Positions 23,138-27,377 of a DNA stretch of 27,377 bases are shown here, one piece after another (within the stretch, counting starts at the first letter, position 1; every line of letters begins with the position of its first letter). The notes beneath the pieces are model-generated. The model had not been told where the DNA came from and ran no database searches. It saw nothing but the letters and a program-made list of their open reading frames with translations. This stretch comes from CAZHJA01 sp964532865 (lineage in GTDB: Bacteria > Patescibacteriota > Microgenomatia > UBA1406 > GWC2-37-13). Both the position numbers and the translations under genes were made by a program. Where the stretch lies: contig CAZHJA010000004.1 of assembly GCA_964532865.1 (NCBI GenBank), forward strand, positions 1-27,377. Reading direction: 5' to 3'.

Positions 23138-24808
23138 TTAAACTTGTATAACTTCAGCTACTATTAAAGGCTTTCTTCCTTTTTCATTTAAGAAAAAGTT
23201 TTCTAATGAATTAATTATTTCTTGTTTTAAAGCTTGGATATTGGTAACCTTGCCTTGTTTTGATTTCATAACACTTTCAATTACCTGTGATGCTTTAATT
23301 AACAATTTACTTTCTTGCTTTTCAAAAATAAAACCTTTTGACAATATCTTAGGTTTTGTAACAAGCTGCATGCTTTTATCTACTGTAACAAGCGCTACTA
23401 CAATCCCTTCAGAAGAAAGATTTTGTCTATCTCTAAGTACAATACTTCCTACATCTCCTATTCCATAAGCATCTACGTAAATATTTTTTGTTTTAATATT
23501 TTCTGAACGTTTAGCGTTATTTTTAGTAAATACTATACTATTTCCTTCTAAAAGACAAAATACATTATCGCGTTTAAAGCCCATTTCTTCAACCATATTT
23601 GCATATTCTTTCTGATGTCTAATGTCTCCGCCTATTGGAATAAAAAACTTGGGATTTGTAAATCGAACCAAATACTTAAGATCTTCTCTGTTTCCATGTC
23701 CTGATGCATGAAGTTGTCCCTGAATATCAGAATATACAACATCAGCTCCTTCCACAGAAAGCTCTTCAATTAATGAATAAACTTCATTTTCATTGCCTGG
23801 AATGGGATCTGAAGAAAAAACAATTTTATCTCCTGGCATAATTTTTAAATTAGGATTTTGCTTTCTTGCAATTTTAGATAATGCAGAATTATACTGCCCC
23901 TGAGACCCTGCAACAATAGCACATATTTTATTTGAAGGTATTTTTGAAATTCCTTGTTCTTTTCCTGTTAAATTATGTGGTACAGATAAATATTTAATTT
24001 CTTTTGCTATTTTTGTATTTTCTTTCATAGAACGACCTAAAAATACAATTTTTCTATTGAATTTTATAGCAGCTTCAACACATTGTCTAATTCTTGATAT
24101 ATTTGAGGAAAATGTTGTCATAAAGAATTTTCCCTTTGTTTTTCTCATTTCATCTTCAAATGTTTGCCCTACAATGCTTTCTGATAAGGTAAAACCTTCT
24201 CGCTCAACTCCAAGACAATCTGAAAGCAAACACAATACATTTTCTTTTCCTGCTTTTGTTATTGAATAAAAATCAGGAGAAGGCCCATATGGAGGAGTAA
24301 TATCAAATTTAAAATCAGCTCCATGATATATTGTTCCAACTGGAGTCTTTATCTTTATATGAAGAGCGTCTGGAATAGAATGAGTTACGCGTATAAACTG
24401 AACAGCAAACTCTCCAAACCTATATTCCATATCATACTTTATCTCCTGAATTACAGGCTTTTGATTATGTTCTTTAAATTTATTTTCCAAAAATGCTTTT
24501 GTTAATTTACTTGCATAAACTTGAGGTTTTCCCAAGTTTTCATAATGAAAGGGGAGTGCTGATATATGATCTTCATGTCCATGAGTCAAAAGAACAGCTC
24601 TAATTTTATCTATTTTATCTTTAAGATAAGAAATGTCGGGTATTACAAAATCAATTCCAAGTTCTTTTTCCACTGGAAATCCAATACCACAGTCAATAAT
24701 CAAAATATCTTTTAAATTTTCATTTTCATACAGCTCATATACATATAGATTCTTAGTAACTCCCACCACTCCTCCAAGAGGAATAAAACGAACTTTAAAT
24801 GAATTCAT
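23138..24808 (-). CDS. rnj: Ribonuclease J (beta-CASP metallo-beta-lactamase)
   Basis: The 556-residue protein has LIIDCGIGFP, the zinc motif LTHGHEDH (75-81), VTHSIPDA, YHGADFKFD, the beta-CASP domain (VAGSQGQ ... SSDPIPGNE) and HASGHGNRED (motif B His367). Motif C, PxHGE in Bacillus RNase J, reads PIGGD (Gly393 in place of His), with a His four residues later (IRHQ). The C-terminal domain is present. RNase J performs 5'-3' exonucleolytic and endonucleolytic mRNA decay and rRNA maturation. It is first in a minus-strand pair with recR. Confidence 0.93.
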   Translation of the reverse strand: MNSFKVRFIPLGGVVGVTKNLYVYELYENENLKDILIIDCGIGFPVEKELGIDFVIPDISYLKDKIDKIRAVLLTHGHEDHISALPFHYENLGKPQVYASKLTKAFLENKFKEHNQKPVIQEIKYDMEYRFGEFAVQFIRVTHSIPDALHIKIKTPVGTIYHGADFKFDITPPYGPSPDFYSITKAGKENVLCLLSDCLGVEREGFTLSESIVGQTFEDEMRKTKGKFFMTTFSSNISRIRQCVEAAIKFNRKIVFLGRSMKENTKIAKEIKYLSVPHNLTGKEQGISKIPSNKICAIVAGSQGQYNSALSKIARKQNPNLKIMPGDKIVFSSDPIPGNENEVYSLIEELSVEGADVVYSDIQGQLHASGHGNREDLKYLVRFTNPKFFIPIGGDIRHQKEYANMVEEMGFKRDNVFCLLEGNSIVFTKNNAKRSENIKTKNIYVDAYGIGDVGSIVLRDRQNLSSEGIVVALVTVDKSMQLVTKPKILSKGFIFEKQESKLLIKASQVIESVMKSKQGKVTNIQALKQEIINSLENFFLNEKGRKPLIVAEVIQV

Positions 24809-24842
24809 AAATTTAAATATTTTAAATTATTAACTTAAAATT

Positions 24843-24851
24843 ATTATATCA
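24843..24851 (-). promoter_or_regulatory. Extended -10 promoter of the RNase J gene
   Basis: TGATATAAT on the minus strand is identical to the extended -10 of the tRNA promoter at 8321-8329. It would give a leader of about 28 nt. It partly overlaps the region of the divergent promoter at 24854-24862. Confidence 0.5.
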
Positions 24852-24853
24852 CT

Positions 24854-24862
24854 TGTTATACT
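24854..24862 (+). promoter_or_regulatory. Extended -10 promoter of the SufT-like gene
   Basis: TGTTATACT is an extended -10 lying 8 nt before the ATG at 24871. An in-frame TTG at 24853 lies upstream of and overlaps this element, so it is not the start. Confidence 0.5.
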
Positions 24863-24870
24863 TTATTATT

Positions 24871-25176
24871 ATGAAAAAAATAAATGAAAAACAAATAATG
24901 AAAAAACTATATGAAGTACTTGATCCTGAGCTTAATATCTCGGTTGTTGACATGGGATTTGTTTATCATATAGATGTAAAAAAAGATAAGGTAAATATTC
25001 TTATGACTTTAACTACTCCAGGATGTCCTTTAATTAATACAATAATGGATGATATTAGGCAAAAAATAAAAGAACTTGGATTTAAAAAGAATAATATTAA
25101 TATTGAGCTTACATTTGATCCTCCATGGAGTATGAATATGGTGTCAAAAAAAGGAAAAGCTCTTCTTGGAATATAA
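24871..25176 (+). CDS. SufT/MIP18-family (DUF59) iron-sulfur assembly factor
   Basis: The 101-residue product has the family landmarks YEVLDPELNISVVDMGFVY, MTLTTPGCPL with the conserved Cys, and LTFDPPWSMNMVSKKGKALLG at the C-terminus. Related proteins (SufT, PaaD, MIP18) help deliver or mature iron-sulfur clusters. No suf or isc genes are in the window, so the partner is unknown. The start at 24871 is favoured by the -10 position. Confidence 0.88.
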   Translation: MKKINEKQIMKKLYEVLDPELNISVVDMGFVYHIDVKKDKVNILMTLTTPGCPLINTIMDDIRQKIKELGFKKNNINIELTFDPPWSMNMVSKKGKALLGI

Positions 25177-25229
25177 TACGCAAATTCATTGAGTACAATC
25201 TTATAATTTGATAACATAAGATAAAATAT

Positions 25230-25748
25230 ATGGCACATAAGGTAGGTTTTTGGAGTAATACATTTGAAACATTAGAAAAATTCGGTAAAGACACAGCAAA
25301 AGAAACTGCAAGAGGTGTTGCTGATACAGTTAATCCATTTAAAAAAGAAAAAACAATTAACCCAGAAGAACAAGAAAAAGAAAGCCATAAAATGGAAAAA
25401 AAGAAAAGACGAGAAGACTTTACTCCTTTGGATATTGAAAAATTGCATGGGTCATATAAAAGCGAAGATGAAATGAAAGCTCAAGCTTTAAGGCAAAGAT
25501 TATTTCAGCTTGTTAAAAAGCAAGAAAAAGATATTATGGAGGAAGATGAAAAACAAAAGGAAGAAAAGAAATTAAGAGAAGAACAAGAAGAAGAGGAAAG
25601 AAGAAAAAAAGAAAAAGAAAGATTAAAACAAGAACAAGAATCAGAAGTTCCAAAGGGAAAAGACCAAAGAGGATCAGCTTTTGCAGCAAAGAAAAAAAAG
25701 AAACCTGTTAAAACAATGGAAAATAAGGTTGGAAAAGGAAAACAATAA
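25230..25748 (+). CDS. Charged coiled-coil protein of unknown function
   Basis: The N-terminal third of this 172-residue protein (FWSNTFETLEKFGKDTAKETARGVADTVNPFK) looks like a short amphipathic helix region. Then comes DFTPLDIEKLHGSYKSEDEMKAQALRQRLFQ-like text and a long Lys/Glu-rich coiled coil (about residues 90-140). A basic tail has RGSAFAAKKKKK and ends VGKGKQ. The pattern recalls proteins annotated as DUF5660 in Patescibacteria, but I cannot verify that. No catalytic motif, signal or membrane segment is seen. A TATAAT at 25202-25207 lies 22 nt upstream. Confidence 0.6.
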   Translation: MAHKVGFWSNTFETLEKFGKDTAKETARGVADTVNPFKKEKTINPEEQEKESHKMEKKKRREDFTPLDIEKLHGSYKSEDEMKAQALRQRLFQLVKKQEKDIMEEDEKQKEEKKLREEQEEEERRKKEKERLKQEQESEVPKGKDQRGSAFAAKKKKKPVKTMENKVGKGKQ

Positions 25749-25752
25749 TAAT

Positions 25753-25830
25753 TCGGAATGTAACTGACTGAAAGAATGCTATTTAGTTTAAAAACCAAGA
25801 GGCACTGGGTTCAATTCCCGAAACTTCCGA
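25753..25830 (+). tRNA. tRNA-like element, probably degenerate
   Basis: Ends TCGGAA (25753-25758) and TTCCGA (25825-25830) pair over 6 bp. A convincing T arm with the invariant TTCAATT loop inside GGG/CCC lies at 25807-25819, correctly spaced from the 3' end. The D arm lacks the GG pair and a stem. No good 5-bp anticodon stem can be drawn; TTTAAAA at 25787-25793 could be a loop (anticodon TAA, Leu) but its flanks pair poorly. One extra T at 25759 interrupts an otherwise 8-bp acceptor. It is either a tRNA remnant, a highly unusual tRNA, or sequence damaged by an indel. Confidence 0.35.
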
Positions 25831-25836
25831 TATAAT
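25831..25836 (+). promoter_or_regulatory. -10 element before the YgjP-like gene
   Basis: TATAAT begins at the base after the tRNA-like element and lies 4 nt before the ATG at 25841. Any -35 would fall inside the T arm of the tRNA-like element. Confidence 0.45.
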
Positions 25837-25840
25837 AAAA

Positions 25841-26509
25841 ATGCTTAATGTAAAAATCATAAAATCATGGAAAAGAACAAGTATTAGTGTAAAAGTAGAT
25901 GAGTATGCTCAAATTATTGTAAAAGCTCCAAAATGGGTGCTTAATAATAAAATTAACAGCATTCTAAATGAAAACAGACAATGGATAGAAAAAAGAATTA
26001 AATTAGTAAAAAAGAATAAAATAAATAAAAAAAGATTTAATAATAAAGAAGAGCATTTATACTTGGGAATAAAATACAAGCTTTATATTATTAAAAACCA
26101 AGAAATTCCATTTTATTTTAAAAACGGTTTTTATCTTTTAGAAAAAAATAAAAAAAAGGCAAAGGCGTATTTTGAAGATTGGTATAAAAAACAGGCTTTA
26201 GAGATTATTTCAGAAAAAGTTAAGTATTACAGCCAAAAATATAATATTAAATATAAAAGCATTAAACTTTCAAATGCAAAAACCAAATGGGGATCATGCA
26301 CCAACAGACAAAGACTAAGATTCAGCTGGCAAATTATTATGGCTCCTGAGGATGTAATTAATTATCTTATCATTCATGAAATAACACATATTCAAGAATC
26401 AAATCATTCAAAAAAATACTGGAATAAGGTAAAAGAAAAAGAGCCTGATTACAAAAAATATGAGAAGTGGTTAAGGAAAAATGGTAGTTTGTTACATATT
26501 TTTACTTAA
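25841..26509 (+). CDS. YgjP-like zinc metallopeptidase (DUF45)
   Basis: The 222-residue protein has the DUF45/YgjP layout: a basic N-terminal strand region (RTSISVKVDEYAQIIVKAP), KTKWGSC (family signature), then IIHEITHIQESNHSKKYW. In the latter His179, Glu180, His183 and His189 form the gluzincin-like zinc site. Related E. coli YgjP has been linked to nucleotide pyrophosphatase activity, but the motif suggests a peptidase; the substrate is unknown. It is convergent with the next gene, whose stop lies 20 bp away. Confidence 0.85.
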   Translation: MLNVKIIKSWKRTSISVKVDEYAQIIVKAPKWVLNNKINSILNENRQWIEKRIKLVKKNKINKKRFNNKEEHLYLGIKYKLYIIKNQEIPFYFKNGFYLLEKNKKKAKAYFEDWYKKQALEIISEKVKYYSQKYNIKYKSIKLSNAKTKWGSCTNRQRLRFSWQIIMAPEDVINYLIIHEITHIQESNHSKKYWNKVKEKEPDYKKYEKWLRKNGSLLHIFT

Positions 26510-26529
26510 ACCAAACTTTAAATTTAAGC

Positions 26530-27273
26530 TTATCCTACAAGAATAAGAGCATTATCATGAGAAAAAGTAAAATGCGGAATAATTGCTCCAGCTTTTGTAA
26601 GTTCTTCTAAACCATTAATATCAAAAATCTTACTAGATCTGTTAACTATAGCTTTTCTTACTGTAATTCCTAAATGCTTGGCAAACAATTCTTCAGCAAA
26701 ACATCCAAGAGAACTCCTTGTATCAACTAATTGAATTACCTCTTGTATTGGATCCTTCTCTATACTCCCTTTTTCTAAATACCTAACATATTCAGATGTA
26801 AATTCTTCATATTTTTTCCTACGGTCTTCATGACTAAGATTTGGATTATCACTTTCGAAATCAACTTTACCTCGAACATATTTTTCAACTAAAGATGCAT
26901 CTTCGGGACTTATTCCTGACATAATATGAAACCAAAAAAACATATAGTCAATTTCAGTCCAGTTATTCTCATCTTCTTTTTTAAATTTTTCTTCTGTGTC
27001 AAGAGGTGAAATTATATCAGATTCAGAAATACTATAATCTTTGGATAATTCTCCTATGAATTGATTCCCTAATAAAGAATTTTCCCTTTGAGTTTTAGTC
27101 GGATCATCATAAACATGTACAAATCCACCACTGGTTATTGCAGTGCTAAAATATACTGAGGCAAGAGTTTGTTTATCTTTAAAAAATTCCCAATATTTTT
27201 TATATCTCTCAACTGAATTTAGATTATTGGTTCTTGTTTGTTCAAAGAACGTTCTAGTTAACCTTTCTGCCAT
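26530..27273 (-). CDS. Unrecognised 247-residue protein
   Basis: I recognise no family. The protein is acidic, apparently soluble, with no signal or membrane segment. It begins MAERLTRTFFEQTRTNN and ends with a small-residue/hydrophobic stretch (AGAIIPHFTFSHDNALILVG). Two cores look structured: LASVYFSTAITSGGFVHVYDD and SLGCFAEELFAKHLGITVRKAI. A central segment has WTEIDYMFFWFHIM. It could be an alpha/beta protein of a lineage-specific family. The start is supported by an extended -10 6 nt upstream. Confidence 0.6.
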   Translation of the reverse strand: MAERLTRTFFEQTRTNNLNSVERYKKYWEFFKDKQTLASVYFSTAITSGGFVHVYDDPTKTQRENSLLGNQFIGELSKDYSISESDIISPLDTEEKFKKEDENNWTEIDYMFFWFHIMSGISPEDASLVEKYVRGKVDFESDNPNLSHEDRRKKYEEFTSEYVRYLEKGSIEKDPIQEVIQLVDTRSSLGCFAEELFAKHLGITVRKAIVNRSSKIFDINGLEELTKAGAIIPHFTFSHDNALILVG

Positions 27274-27279
27274 CTAAGC

Positions 27280-27288
27280 ATTGTATCA
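27280..27288 (-). promoter_or_regulatory. Extended -10 promoter, predicted leaderless start
   Basis: TGATACAAT on the minus strand (27288-27280) is followed by 6 nt and the ATG at 27273. No clear -35. The remaining 89 bp to the window end show nothing else recognisable. Confidence 0.5.
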
Positions 27289-27377
27289 AAATAATTTCGA
27301 TTAATATTGTCTTTAAATTACAGTTTTCAAAGATTATTAATACTAAAAAATAAAATACAAATAAATCTTACGATATA

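Noticed and set aside
25540..25660. Purine-rich low-complexity stretch that looks like a repeat.
   Set aside because: It is codon-level Lys/Glu repetition in a coiled coil, with no repeated DNA unit.
1..27377. CRISPR arrays, insertion sequences, phage genes or toxin-antitoxin pairs.
   Set aside because: No direct-repeat/spacer pattern, transposase, integrase or terminal inverted repeats were seen on either strand.

Overview
The window reads as a chromosomal segment of an AT-rich bacterium of the Candidate Phyla Radiation (Patescibacteria), most likely near the Microgenomates (OP11) side. The lineage is an inference from three things: a divergent but intact 16S rRNA gene that mismatches common universal primers; compact proteins (EF-Ts of 150 residues, prolyl-tRNA synthetase without its editing domain, DnaX without a long tail, YbeY with a broken metal motif); and very short intergenic gaps. 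There is no phage, transposase or CRISPR array. The segment is informational and nucleotide-metabolism core with some envelope genes.

Layout. 1-3243: an O-antigen-ligase-like membrane protein (minus strand, cut by the window edge) divergent from mreB, then a membrane-anchored protein with two tandem beta-rich repeats. 3271-4890: promoter and a lone 16S rRNA gene; 23S and 5S do not follow. 4935-8250 (minus strand): a divergent SAM-hydrolase (DUF62)-like protein, an NRAMP-type permease, and a soluble PRC-barrel/MgtE-N/CBS protein overlapping the permease by 4 bp. 8339-8488: tRNA-Ile(GAU) and tRNA-Val(UAC). 8575-13326: a dTTP cluster of dut, thyA, a membrane-anchored Clp-like AAA+ ATPase, and a nucleotide N-hydrolase-like/dTMP-kinase fusion. 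13405-14707: a membrane-anchored Ig-like protein and galU. 14771-18180: rpsB, tsf, frr, rseP and a cytidylate-kinase-like gene (no pyrH between tsf and frr). 18225-20357: proS and a DHH/MYG1-like hydrolase. 20425-22342: rpsU, ybeY, dnaX, ybaB. 22399-22498: a run of 100 Ns. 22498-24808 (minus strand): recR and an RNase J. 24871-26509: a SufT/MIP18-like protein, a charged coiled-coil protein, a tRNA-like remnant and a YgjP-type metallopeptidase. 26530-27273 (minus strand): an unrecognised protein.

The most striking pattern concerns how genes start. At many operon-leading genes a good -10 hexamer sits only 4 to 9 nt before the ATG, which predicts leaderless mRNAs. Almost no gene has a Shine-Dalgarno sequence. 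The two exceptions, rpsU and ybaB, carry a perfect nine-base complement of the 16S 3' end. Because rpsU encodes bS21, which sits beside the anti-Shine-Dalgarno on the ribosome, this resembles the rpsU autoregulation described in Bacteroidota. All functional calls come from reading motifs by eye; no database search was run.
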